A stretch of 64,000 nt of DNA from Paenibacillus sp. FSL W8-0186. Lineage in GTDB: Bacteria; Bacillota; Bacilli; Paenibacillales; Paenibacillaceae. Positions 15,849 through 24,501 of this stretch are shown here, one piece after another. Under the pieces are notes generated by a model. That model saw only the letters and a program-made list of their open reading frames with translations. It searched no databases and was not told where the DNA came from. Position 1 is the stretch's first letter, and every line of letters begins with the position of its first letter. The stretch lies in NCBI RefSeq assembly GCF_037969765.1, contig NZ_CP150207.1, forward strand, positions 5,339,501 to 5,403,500, written 5' to 3'. The translations under genes were made by a program, and so were the position numbers.

Positions 15849-17376
15849 GTGTGCCATCTCCTTCATGCTTGCCTGCCATCATCAACCCAAGCTGCTGATC
15901 ATTCGTCGATTCCGGTGTCGTCTCGCCTACGATCTGTCCTCCGAACAGAACGAGAATGCGGTCGGATACATTCAGAATTTCCTCCAGCTCAAAGGAAATG
16001 AGCAGCACCGCTTTTCCTTGGTCACGCTGGGCAATAAGCTGCTTATGCACAAACTCGATCGCCCCGACGTCAAGTCCCCGAGTAGGCTGAGCTGCAATAA
16101 GAACTTGCGGTTTCTTGTCGATTTCGCGGGCAATGATTACCTTCTGCTGGTTCCCTCCAGACATGGAGCGAACCTTGGTATCAATGCTTGGCGTTCTTAC
16201 GTCAAACTCCTTGACGAGGCGTTCAGCCATCTTATCCCTCGCCTGCTCGTTAATGAAGCCGCGCCGGTTAAGCTCTGGATGGTCATACGTTTGCAAAATT
16301 ATATTTTCACTGACTGTAAAGTCCAGAACGAGTCCATGTTTATGCCGGTCCTGCGGAATGTGGGACAGTCCGCTTTCCGAGATGAAACGCGGGGATTGGT
16401 TCGTAACACTTGAGCCTTGAAGCAGAACATCCCCCGATTTAATGCTCCGCATGCCAGTAATCGCTTCGATCAGTTCGGTCTGGCCGTTGCCGTCAACCCC
16501 GGCGATACCGACGATCTCGCCTGCGCGCACGGAGAAGGACAGTCCGTCGACCGCATTTTTTCCTTGTCCGCCTTCTACGACTAAATCCTTAACCTCGAGC
16601 AATACATCCCCAGGCTTGGCAGCCTGTTTTTCCGTCTTGAAATTAACCGCCTTCCCTACCATTTTCTCCGCCAGTTCCTGCGGATTCGTCTTGGCGACCT
16701 CCACGCTCTCAATGACCTTGCCCCGGCGAATAATCGTGCAAGTGTCGGCAATTTCCATGATTTCCTTCAACTTGTGCGTAATCAATACAATCGATTTGCC
16801 TTCGGCAACCAGACGCCTCATAATTTCCAGCAGCTCGCTGATCTCTTGAGGCGTGAGGACGGCGGTCGGCTCGTCAAAGATAAGAATGTCGGCTCCCCGG
16901 TAAAGTGTCTTAATGATCTCTACCCGCTGCTGCATGCCCACGCTGATCGATTCGATCGTAGCCATAGGATCGACATCCAGCTTATATTGCTCGGATAGCT
17001 TTTTAACCTGTGCGCTGGCCCCTTTTATGTCGATCTTCATCCCTTTTTTCGGCTCCATACCGAGAATGATGTTCTCAGTTACCGTAAAAGGCTCGACCAA
17101 TTTAAAATGCTGATGCACCATCCCGATGCCCAGATCAATCGCTTTGTTCGGGCTATCGATCACTTCCTTCTGCCCGTTGACGAGGATTTCACCTTCATCC
17201 GGCTGGTATAATCCGAATACGATGCTCATGAGCGTCGACTTCCCCGCACCATTCTCGCCGAGCAAAGCGTGGATTTCGCCGCGCTTCAACTGAAAACTGA
17301 TTGAATCGTTGGCCACTACTCCGGGGAATCGCTTCGTAATTCCTCTCAGCTCAAGCGCAATGTCTGCCTTAGTCAA
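15841..17376 (-). CDS. nupO: Nucleoside ABC transporter ATP-binding protein NupO-like (double NBD)
   Basis: A 511-residue ATPase with two fused nucleotide-binding domains. The first (about 1-245) has Walker A GENGAGKST, a Q-loop VHQHFKL, signature ISVGMQQR and Walker B ILIFDEPT. The second (about 255-511) has a degenerate Walker A (GVDGNGQTE), signature MSGGNQQK and a Walker-B-like VLIAAQPTRGLD lacking the usual acidic pair. That asymmetry is normal for this family. The start is taken as TTG at 17376, six bases after GGAGGGG. It lies 63 bp after nupN, separated by a hairpin. Confidence 0.92.
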   Translation of the reverse strand: MTKADIALELRGITKRFPGVVANDSISFQLKRGEIHALLGENGAGKSTLMSIVFGLYQPDEGEILVNGQKEVIDSPNKAIDLGIGMVHQHFKLVEPFTVTENIILGMEPKKGMKIDIKGASAQVKKLSEQYKLDVDPMATIESISVGMQQRVEIIKTLYRGADILIFDEPTAVLTPQEISELLEIMRRLVAEGKSIVLITHKLKEIMEIADTCTIIRRGKVIESVEVAKTNPQELAEKMVGKAVNFKTEKQAAKPGDVLLEVKDLVVEGGQGKNAVDGLSFSVRAGEIVGIAGVDGNGQTELIEAITGMRSIKSGDVLLQGSSVTNQSPRFISESGLSHIPQDRHKHGLVLDFTVSENIILQTYDHPELNRRGFINEQARDKMAERLVKEFDVRTPSIDTKVRSMSGGNQQKVIIAREIDKKPQVLIAAQPTRGLDVGAIEFVHKQLIAQRDQGKAVLLISFELEEILNVSDRILVLFGGQIVGETTPESTNDQQLGLMMAGKHEGDGTHG

Positions 17377-17400
17377 AGTAGACCCCTCCATCAAAGTTTC

Positions 17401-17432
17401 CGTCCCCTATCACACCCAGGTGACAGGGGACG
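17401..17432 (-). terminator. Intercistronic hairpin between nupN and nupO
   Basis: The arms CGTCCCCT-TCAC and GTGA-AGGGGACG (12 bp with one mismatch) close a 6-nt loop, with no T-run. It probably protects the 3' end of nupN mRNA or lets only part of the transcripts continue, so that the binding protein exceeds the ATPase. Confidence 0.6.
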
Positions 17433-17439
17433 AAATTAA

Positions 17440-18483
17440 TTATTGTTCAGGTACAACAATTTCACCGTTAATGATCTTCTGACGATACTCTTCGACCTTA
17501 GCCAATACCTCTGGAGCTACGTTCTTGCTGGAGGTCGCTGCGATATCCACGCCGTTCTCCTTCAGACCCATCAGCGTAACCTGGCCTGCAGGGAAGCTGC
17601 CTTCCGCCAAGCTCTTGGAAATTTGATAAACGGCTTCATCCACTTTTTTCACCATGGAAGTAAGAGTTACATCATCGCCGAAAATGAGGGATTGGTCTTT
17701 ATCGACTCCGATCACCCATACTTTGCCGCCCTTGCTGTTGCGTTCTTTCGCTTCGTTAAATACGCCGTTACCCGTTAAGCCCGCCGCGTGGAAAATAATA
17801 TCGGCACCATCGTTATAAATCGTCGAAGCGGCCGACTTACCCATATCCACCCGGTTAAATAACCCTGTGTAGTTCACGATCAATTTAGCATCCGGATTAA
17901 CAGCTTTGATCCCTTCGCGGAAACCGACTTCAAAGCGTTTGATCACCGGGATCTCCATACCGCCGACAAAGCCGATTTTGTTCGTCTTCGTGGTAAGGCC
18001 AGCGATAACCCCGACTAGGAAAGAACCTTCCTGCTCCTTGAAGGATACCGAAGCGACGTTAGGCAGAACCAGATCGGAGTCTACGATTCCGAAATTGGAA
18101 TTCGGATTCTCGTTGGCCAGTTGAGTCACCGCATCCGCTAGTGTATAGGCAGTAGCCCATGTCAGGTCATAGTTAGCTTTCACGAATTGATTTAAGTTCG
18201 GTACGACGTCGGCATCGGTTTTAGGCTCGAGATATTTAACTTCGAAGCCGTAGTCCTTTTTTAGTTGCTGAAGAGCTTCCCAGGCGCTTTGGTTAAAAGA
18301 CTTATCATTGACGCTGCCAAGGTCAGTAACCATACCTACTTTAAGCTTCTTTATATTTTGCTGATTGCCGGATGGGGCGTTCCCCGCTCCAGTGTTCGGA
18401 TTCGCCGCTTTTTGCCCGCATGCCGTGAGCACCAGCATAAATACGAGCAGCAGTGGCAGTACTGTCTTCATTGTCTTTTTCAT
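17440..18483 (-). CDS. nupN: BMP-family nucleoside-binding lipoprotein NupN-like
   Basis: A 347-residue extracytoplasmic nucleoside-binding lipoprotein (BmpA/PnrA family). The signal peptide MKKTMKTVLPLLLVFMLVLT leads to the lipobox LTAC at residues 19-22. Mature-domain motifs are VGMVTDLGSVNDKSFNQSAWEAL, VDSD near 135 and FHAAGLTGNGVF (ligand pocket) near 235, plus VIGVDKDQS. GGGAGG lies eight bases before the ATG. It lies 58 bp downstream of deoB and upstream of nupO, linking nucleoside capture to catabolism. Confidence 0.94.
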   Translation of the reverse strand: MKKTMKTVLPLLLVFMLVLTACGQKAANPNTGAGNAPSGNQQNIKKLKVGMVTDLGSVNDKSFNQSAWEALQQLKKDYGFEVKYLEPKTDADVVPNLNQFVKANYDLTWATAYTLADAVTQLANENPNSNFGIVDSDLVLPNVASVSFKEQEGSFLVGVIAGLTTKTNKIGFVGGMEIPVIKRFEVGFREGIKAVNPDAKLIVNYTGLFNRVDMGKSAASTIYNDGADIIFHAAGLTGNGVFNEAKERNSKGGKVWVIGVDKDQSLIFGDDVTLTSMVKKVDEAVYQISKSLAEGSFPAGQVTLMGLKENGVDIAATSSKNVAPEVLAKVEEYRQKIINGEIVVPEQ

Positions 18484-18541
18484 TGTTGATTCCTCCCTAA
18501 TGTAATTTGCCTTTGTATTTCTGTCTAAATAATTGCTAGTC

Positions 18542-19726
18542 CTAGCTGCAAGTCAGCTCTCTCAAGAAGCTTTCCCCGAGCTCCGGCTTGCCCACCCCAA
18601 AGTTGTCGGCAATTGTAGCCGCCAGATCCGCAAAGGTACTTCTCGTTCCGATCGATGAGGCTTGATCCGCAAGTGCAGGGTTGTAAATCAGAATCGGGAC
18701 ATATTCCCGGGTATGGTCAGTACCCGGACTTGTTGGGTCATTCCCGTGATCGGCTGTAATGATGAGCAAATCTCTTTCCCCCGTCCGCTTCATTAACTCT
18801 GGAATATACCCGTCGAGCTCTTCCAGACAGGCGGCATAACCCGCGGGGTCGCGGCGATGCCCGTATAAGGAATCAAAATCCACCAAATTCGTAAACAACA
18901 AACCCTTAAACGAACGCTCCAAAAGCCGGATTGTTGTTTCAATACCGTGCAGATTATTCTTTGTTGGGAAAGACTCCTTTATTCCTTGTCCTGTAAATAT
19001 ATCATAAATTTTACCAACAGAGATAACATCATAATTTTCTGCCTGCAAATGGTCCAATACGGTGCTTCCAAACGGGGCCAGGGCATAATCGTGCCGGTTT
19101 GGTGTCCGCACAAAGGCGCCTGGTTGTCCGACATAGGGCCTTGCTATAATGCGGCCAACCACATATGGATCATGCAGCGTCAATTCACGGGCGATCTCGC
19201 AAGCACGATACAGCTCCTCAAGGGGGATCACTTCCTCATGTGCCGCGATTTGAAAGACGCTGTCGGCAGAGGTATAAACGATCCAGGAGCCTGTCCGCAT
19301 CTGCTCTTCTCCATATTCATCGAGAATTTCCGTGCCCGAGGCCGGCTTGTTGCCGATGACCTTACGGCCGGTCATCTCCTCGAATTTGCTAACCAGCTCT
19401 GCCGGGAAGCCGTTCGGATAAACCTGAAACGGCACCTCCACCTTCAGCCCCATTAGCTCCCAGTGCCCGGTCATCGTATCTTTGCCGACGGAGACTTCCG
19501 CCATTTTCCCATAGCTCCCTAGCGGCTTCTCTGCCGGCGGAACTGCGGAAAGCGGAGCGATATTCCCGAGGCCAAGCGCAGCAAGATTGGGCAATTGAAT
19601 CCCCGGAACCCGCTCGCAAATGTGGCCGAGCGTATGGCTGCCTTCGTCCCCGAAGGCTGGAGCATCAGGCAATGCGCCAATTCCTACGCTATCCATGACT
19701 ATGACGCATATTCGTTCGAATTTCAT
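18542..19726 (-). CDS. deoB: Phosphopentomutase
   Basis: A 394-residue Mn-dependent enzyme interconverting (deoxy)ribose 1-phosphate and 5-phosphate, thus feeding nucleoside pentose into central metabolism. It belongs to the alkaline-phosphatase superfamily: the N-terminal metal site [15 protein letters not shown], the DeoB-specific core domain (about 95-220) and the C-terminal metal site [21 protein letters not shown]. Length is typical. The ATG at 19726 has GAGG seven bases upstream; the longer frame has no ribosome binding site. It leads the nup operon and is divergent from a Crp/Fnr-type regulator. Confidence 0.95.
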   Translation of the reverse strand: MKFERICVIVMDSVGIGALPDAPAFGDEGSHTLGHICERVPGIQLPNLAALGLGNIAPLSAVPPAEKPLGSYGKMAEVSVGKDTMTGHWELMGLKVEVPFQVYPNGFPAELVSKFEEMTGRKVIGNKPASGTEILDEYGEEQMRTGSWIVYTSADSVFQIAAHEEVIPLEELYRACEIARELTLHDPYVVGRIIARPYVGQPGAFVRTPNRHDYALAPFGSTVLDHLQAENYDVISVGKIYDIFTGQGIKESFPTKNNLHGIETTIRLLERSFKGLLFTNLVDFDSLYGHRRDPAGYAACLEELDGYIPELMKRTGERDLLIITADHGNDPTSPGTDHTREYVPILIYNPALADQASSIGTRSTFADLAATIADNFGVGKPELGESFLRELTCS

Positions 19727-19864
19727 ACTTAAACCTCGTTTCTGTAAATGGAAAATGCCGCTATGCAATGTTTTCTGCAAATCATGATACAATAATCGGT
19801 AGGGCTGCTTTACAATCTCATAACCAGGCTGTTCATACAACGAAACTGAAAGGAAGTAGAAATC

Positions 19865-20581
19865 ATGATTGATAACCTCTCAGACATTCACATTTTTGCC
19901 GGCATGCCCGAAGAGGATTTACAATATATATTTCCGTTTCTCAAGGAGAGGCAATTTAAGAAAAACCATATTCTAATGTTTGAGAATGATGAAAGCGATG
20001 AAATCTACCTCCTTCGCTCAGGCATGGTTAAAATTTATCGCATGTACGAGGGAAAGGAAGTGGTCCTTAGCATTACGATGCCCGGCGATATTATCGGCGA
20101 GGTTGAATCCTTGTCGAATAGTTATCATCGGATTTCATCGATCGAAGCATTGGAGAATGTCTCGGTCTGGCAAATTTCAGGCCAGGACTTCATGCACATC
20201 GTCGATAAATATCCCATCGTCTTTCGAAACGCTTACAAAATTCTTGTAGAGCGAACCCGGATGCTCAATCGCATGATCCGCTACTTGACCTTCTATGATG
20301 TCCGCGGCAAAGTCGCTAACATCATCATGGATCTTTATTATAATTTTGGGACGATCGAAGAGAGCGTTTACAAGATAAACCTGAAAATTAATCAGTCCCT
20401 ATTAGCCAACATGATCGGCATCACCAGAGAATCGATATCCAAAACCTTAGGTGATTTCCAAGCCGAAGGACTCATCGATATTCGCGATAAGCATCTATAC
20501 CTCCTCGATATGAAACTGTTAGAATCCATTTGTCATGAGACGGAAGAGTTCCCTACGCTCCGCAAGTGGTATAACAATTAG
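19865..20581 (+). CDS. Crp/Fnr-family transcriptional regulator
   Basis: A 238-residue regulator. Residues about 5-125 form a cyclic-nucleotide-binding-like beta-roll ([29 protein letters not shown]). Residues 150-220 form a winged HTH with recognition helix [20 protein letters not shown]. There are no clustered Cys residues for an Fe-S cluster, so it is not FNR-like. It is divergent from deoB (138 bp) and lies upstream of deoD, so a role in nucleoside catabolism is plausible by position; the effector is unknown. AAGGAAG precedes the ATG. Confidence 0.85.
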   Translation: MIDNLSDIHIFAGMPEEDLQYIFPFLKERQFKKNHILMFENDESDEIYLLRSGMVKIYRMYEGKEVVLSITMPGDIIGEVESLSNSYHRISSIEALENVSVWQISGQDFMHIVDKYPIVFRNAYKILVERTRMLNRMIRYLTFYDVRGKVANIIMDLYYNFGTIEESVYKINLKINQSLLANMIGITRESISKTLGDFQAEGLIDIRDKHLYLLDMKLLESICHETEEFPTLRKWYNN

Positions 20582-20624
20582 GCGGCCTAGTGCTCTCAAT
20601 ATAACAAATGACAGCGCTTCACTT

Positions 20625-20687
20625 CCGTTAACGGCGTAACGATAATTTTGTTAACCAATTCACAGAGATGGGGTTAACCCCTTAACA
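20625..20687. promoter_or_regulatory. Periodic GTTAAC palindromes upstream of deoD
   Basis: GTTAAC occurs at 20627-20632 (within CCGTTAACGG), 20650-20655 and 20673-20678 (within GGGGTTAACCCC), exactly 23 bp apart each time. A TTAACA follows at 20682. They lie just upstream of a candidate deoD promoter, so they are candidate operator sites. The binding protein is unknown. Confidence 0.55.
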
Positions 20688-20698
20688 GTTCCCGCAGC

Positions 20699-20728
20699 TT
20701 GCACTGTGCTATGCTTTTCATGTAATGT
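20699..20728 (+). promoter_or_regulatory. Candidate deoD promoter
   Basis: TTGCAC (20699-20704), 18 bp, TAATGT (20723-20728), about 40 bp before the deoD start. Both hexamers are imperfect. Confidence 0.4.
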
Positions 20729-20767
20729 GGCAACAGGCACAATATAACTAAGCTGGAGGGATTTTAC

Positions 20768-21472
20768 ATGAGCTTTCACATCGAAGCCAAAGTTGGCGAA
20801 GTTGCAGAATCCGTCTTACTGCCAGGCGACCCGCTGCGCGCGAAATATATTGCCGAGACTTTCCTGGAAGATGCCGTCTGCTACAATCAGGTTCGCGGCA
20901 TGCTGGGTTTTACGGGCACCTATAAAGGCAAGCGCGTATCGATTCAAGGAACCGGTATGGGGATGCCTTCCGCTTCCATCTACATCCATGAATTGATTAA
21001 CGACTACGGCGCCAAGCATCTCGTGCGAATCGGCACATGCGGGGCGATTCAACCGGACGTGAACATCCGCGATGTCATTATCGCGCAAGCCGCGGCCACC
21101 AATTCCGCGATTATTCGCAACCAGTTCCCTGGATACGATTTCCCGCAAATCGGAAACTTTGATTCTATTAAAACCGCTTATGAAATCGGTGTCAGCAAAG
21201 GGCTGAATCTGCGCGTCGGCAACGTCCTTTCCTCCGACCTGTTCTATACGGACAACAGTGATGAATTCAGCAAGCTTGGCAAGCACGGCGTATTGGCCGT
21301 AGAGATGGAGACAGCAGGGCTGTACTTCCTCGCCAGCAAATTCGGCGTAAAAGGCTTAAGCCTCCTTACGGTGAGCGATCACATTCTGACCGGCGAGCAA
21401 ACTACGGCTCAAGAGAGACAAACCACGTTCAACGACATGATCGAGGTTGCTCTGGAGACCGTAGTGAAATAA
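20768..21472 (+). CDS. deoD: Purine nucleoside phosphorylase, DeoD type
   Basis: A 234-residue hexameric-type PNP that splits purine (deoxy)nucleosides with phosphate into base and (deoxy)ribose 1-phosphate, the substrate of DeoB encoded nearby. Motifs: [14 protein letters not shown] (phosphate site), [24 protein letters not shown] and VEMETAGLY (the ribose-binding M-E motif), with the catalytic Asp in TVSDH. Full family length. CTGGAGG lies eight bases before the ATG. It is followed by a strong terminator, so probably monocistronic. Confidence 0.97.
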   Translation: MSFHIEAKVGEVAESVLLPGDPLRAKYIAETFLEDAVCYNQVRGMLGFTGTYKGKRVSIQGTGMGMPSASIYIHELINDYGAKHLVRIGTCGAIQPDVNIRDVIIAQAAATNSAIIRNQFPGYDFPQIGNFDSIKTAYEIGVSKGLNLRVGNVLSSDLFYTDNSDEFSKLGKHGVLAVEMETAGLYFLASKFGVKGLSLLTVSDHILTGEQTTAQERQTTFNDMIEVALETVVK

Positions 21473-21521
21473 GCTCACCGCTATTACATTCGATGAAGCA
21501 GCACCCATCACAAACAACAAG

Positions 21522-21572
21522 AGGACTACCTGGCAAGCAGAGTGGGTACTGCTGCGAGGTAGTCCTTTTTTT
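21522..21572 (+). terminator. Intrinsic terminator of deoD
   Basis: The stem AGGACTACCT/AGGTAGTCCT (21522-21531 / 21557-21566) has an inner GCAG/CTGC helix and is followed by seven T's. Confidence 0.93.
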
Positions 21573-21583
21573 AAATTGAATTT

Positions 21584-23143
21584 ATGATTGGAGGTTATTT
21601 TATCCGATTCTTCATTCGTATGCTGCTTCTTACTATGATCTGCTGCCTCGGAATACTCCCAATTAAGACCTCGAGCGTCCTCGCCATGACGATACACCAA
21701 GATCGCTTTCAATTTATAGATGAAGAAATTACGCAGAACATGCAGCGGTTCAACATTCCTGGCATGGCTTTTGTGCTGGCTGATGAGAACGGTACTGTCT
21801 ATTCCAAAGGTTATGGCGTGCTGAAGCAAGACAGTGCCCTTAAGGTTAACACATCGACCAATTTTCATATTGGTTCTATCTCTAAGGTCTTTACCTCACT
21901 TGCGATTATGCAGCTCCGGGATGCAGGACAAATCCAACTCAATGACCCTGTCACTACGTATTTGCCATGGTTCGCGACGAAAGATCCTAATCTCTCCAGC
22001 CGCGTGACCATCCGTGATCTGCTGAATCATACCAGCGGGCTGCCAGGACGGCTTAATGCCCACGATTTAACCGGAGCAAGTCTGGAGACGATTGAGCCGC
22101 AACTTAGCCGGAAGCTGCAAAACGTTTCTCTTGTAGCCGAGCCAGGTACAACCTATGAGTATTCCAATATAAACTATGATCTGCTCCAGCTTATTATAGA
22201 GGAAGTCAGCGCTCTTTCTTTTCCTGACTACATGAGTCAACAGATTTTTCAACCGCTCGGCATGAAGCGAACATTCTTCAACCAGGATAACGAACTTGAA
22301 CCTAATTCGGCCACCGGGCACCGATACCTCTGGGGGAATCTCCGGCCTTTTCATGAGCATCTTGCCTATGCTACATTGGGCTCTGCCGGTTTATCGACGA
22401 ACGCTACAGATCTGGGCATTTACATTTCCTTTCTCTTAAGCGACTCTGCAGCATCAAACAATTCTGTTCTTCAATCGAGCAGCTTGCGTGAAATGCGCAC
22501 GGCAGCCATTTATGATTCGTCCATCGGGTATGGATACGGCTGGGAAATGACCAGAAATACGATTGAAAAAAAAGGAGGTCTCCCCGGGTTCACTGCGAAC
22601 CTCATTATAGTTCCAGGTAAATCCTACGGCTTTGCCCTGTTTGCCAACTCCAAGCAAAATATAACCGATGAGACAAACTTTAATATTTATCGGATCCTGG
22701 AGGGGGATACGCCTATTCATTTGGCCAAAGCCGATTATCCCGCCATTTCGCCTATAAATAAGAGTCTTCTATATATAAGCGGACTACTGATCTTCATCGT
22801 ATTATTAATGTGGCTGCCCACACTCATTCGTTGTTTTACCAAGCAAGGGGTCTGTTTCCTGTTAAAACCCACAACCGCAACCATACTCATCTGCTTCGTG
22901 TTGAATATCACTATAAATTTGGCAGTCCAGTATTACATTTACATATACGTTCCTTTCGTAAGCGGAGCTCCGTCCCTCTACCGGCTTACGACGGCTCCCG
23001 ATTCGGTGAACGGATTGACGCTGCTGTCCATAACTTGGCTCGTCTTCAGCATCTCCGTCGTCTGCAAGTCCTTAGTTCGCTTAAACAAGACATCACAGAG
23101 GGTTCAGAAAAGCACTAAATCGATCACTCCGCCTCGACAATGA
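21584..23143 (+). CDS. Membrane-anchored beta-lactamase-family serine hydrolase (PBP4*-like)
   Basis: A 519-residue protein. An N-terminal signal/TM region (about 1-35) is followed by a class-C beta-lactamase fold (about 45-375) with the catalytic S-x-x-K in GSISKVF and the Y-x-N in YEYSNINY; the third motif region is KKGGLPGF. The C-terminus has about three TM helices (about 390-500). Such proteins cleave D-Ala or D-amino-acid peptides or esters; true lactamase activity is not implied. Start uncertain: the ATG at 21584 has no ribosome binding site, whereas a GGAGG inside the frame is seven bases before an in-frame ATC codon. Its end overlaps the convergent gene by 20 bp. Confidence 0.83.
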   Translation: MIGGYFIRFFIRMLLLTMICCLGILPIKTSSVLAMTIHQDRFQFIDEEITQNMQRFNIPGMAFVLADENGTVYSKGYGVLKQDSALKVNTSTNFHIGSISKVFTSLAIMQLRDAGQIQLNDPVTTYLPWFATKDPNLSSRVTIRDLLNHTSGLPGRLNAHDLTGASLETIEPQLSRKLQNVSLVAEPGTTYEYSNINYDLLQLIIEEVSALSFPDYMSQQIFQPLGMKRTFFNQDNELEPNSATGHRYLWGNLRPFHEHLAYATLGSAGLSTNATDLGIYISFLLSDSAASNNSVLQSSSLREMRTAAIYDSSIGYGYGWEMTRNTIEKKGGLPGFTANLIIVPGKSYGFALFANSKQNITDETNFNIYRILEGDTPIHLAKADYPAISPINKSLLYISGLLIFIVLLMWLPTLIRCFTKQGVCFLLKPTTATILICFVLNITINLAVQYYIYIYVPFVSGAPSLYRLTTAPDSVNGLTLLSITWLVFSISVVCKSLVRLNKTSQRVQKSTKSITPPRQ

Positions 23144-24323
23144 ACTCAGCCCACTTCGTCGCTACCGGTCCTCGTTCAGGGGCAGCGATGTAGTTCGGGC
23201 TGTCGATTCTGACTAAGTAGTTACCCGGGGCCTCGACTCGAACGGTTCCTGAAAACTTGCCGGCCTGAATCGGGAGCCTCTTGGTGCTGACTGTCTCGTA
23301 TACAACATAAGAATCTTCAGGCTTCGGATTATATTTCTGTACTTCTACAGTAACTTGGTCGAATAAGTGATGAGGCTTCACAATCGTCCCCTCAATTGCG
23401 ATTTCGGCTCCGCTCTTCACCTTTACATATCCGGACGCCGGTGAATGAAGGGTAACGTATTGCTGGCCTTCCTCCGTCAGTTTCACAGGAACCGCAGCAG
23501 GGTCGCTAACCTTGCGCAATACCGTGAAGTCAGCCGTGCCTGCAGAAATGGCATATAACTTAAGAGGATTAATGCCTGGCCGCAGCTCGGCCTCAAACTC
23601 CATGCGGTTGTACAGGCGGCCATCCTGCGATATGCCCTTGGCCGTCACCCGGCCCGTCCCTCCTCCCCAGCCTCCGCTGCCAAAAGCGAACAGAAATTGC
23701 GGGGCATACATATCCTCCTGATACAGCATTGAGAATTTGACCGTATCCCCGTCGATCTCCCAGCTTGGGGTCAGCACTTCAATGATTTTCTCGCTCCAAT
23801 TCCAGGTAACCGTTCCCTGGTTCAATGATGCAGTAACGCCGAGCCATGCCAGCGGCTTCACGGGAATATAGGTGCGCCCGTTGGCCAAGAATGGCTTCGG
23901 GATCTTCTCGCCTGAAATCGCACCCCCGTCAGGCAGGTAAATTTGATCCGAACCAATGCGGAAGGATAGCTCCTGCCAGCTAGGGATAACTTGCGGCTTC
24001 ATGACGACCCGTGCCTCCCTTTTCTTGGCATCCCATGTCACCGCGGCGGCGGCCCCGCTATCCTGCAGCGTACGCAGCGGCACGAAGACCCGGCCTTCCT
24101 TTAGAATCGGTTTATCCGCGCGTATGCTCTTGCCGTCTAATGTCGCGGAAGTGCCTTGCAAATTAAATTTCAATTCATGCTTAATCCGGTACATTTTCGC
24201 AATGTCTCCCGCCGGGTCACTGGCCGCATCCGGCGCAGCGGCTGCAGGTGAGGCTAATGCACCTATACTTAGAGCCAAAGCTGACGTGATGGACAGCACA
24301 ACGGTCGTTAGTTTCTTCATCAT
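23124..24323 (-). CDS. Secreted copper-amine-oxidase-N domain protein
   Basis: A 399-residue protein. The signal peptide (about 1-30, ending SPAAAA) is followed by two copper amine oxidase N-terminal-type segments: ...KEGRVFVPLRTLQDSGAAAAVTWD (residues about 55-110) and ...LANGRTYIPVKPLAWLGVTASLNQGTVTW (about 125-190). The C-terminal half is beta-rich, perhaps two Ig-like modules. There is no enzymatic motif; these domains are common in Paenibacillus surface proteins and are thought to bind wall polymers. The start is the ATG at 24323, seven bases after GGAGGG. The 3' end overlaps the convergent hydrolase gene. Confidence 0.8.
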   Translation of the reverse strand: MMKKLTTVVLSITSALALSIGALASPAAAAPDAASDPAGDIAKMYRIKHELKFNLQGTSATLDGKSIRADKPILKEGRVFVPLRTLQDSGAAAAVTWDAKKREARVVMKPQVIPSWQELSFRIGSDQIYLPDGGAISGEKIPKPFLANGRTYIPVKPLAWLGVTASLNQGTVTWNWSEKIIEVLTPSWEIDGDTVKFSMLYQEDMYAPQFLFAFGSGGWGGGTGRVTAKGISQDGRLYNRMEFEAELRPGINPLKLYAISAGTADFTVLRKVSDPAAVPVKLTEEGQQYVTLHSPASGYVKVKSGAEIAIEGTIVKPHHLFDQVTVEVQKYNPKPEDSYVVYETVSTKRLPIQAGKFSGTVRVEAPGNYLVRIDSPNYIAAPERGPVATKWAEFIVEAE

Positions 24324-24399
24324 TATTTTTCCCTCCATCCTCTTCCTATTTATATAAACTCCATTTTCTTTCTAAGGTTGCATAAATAGGTTTATTTCC

Positions 24400-24453
24400 A
24401 AAATAAAAAATCAACTGCATCGAAGGCGGACTTGACCTTTTGATACAGTTGAT
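24400..24453 (-). terminator. Intrinsic terminator of ferredoxin-NADP reductase gene
   Basis: The stem ATCAACTG-ATC / GAT-CAGTTGAT (24410-24421 / 24442-24453) is followed on the minus strand by TTTTTATTTT, about 50 bp past the stop. Confidence 0.85.
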
Positions 24454-24501
24454 CTTATATAGAACTGCCTTAAGGCCGCATATCCTTTTACTTGATTGAA
24501 C

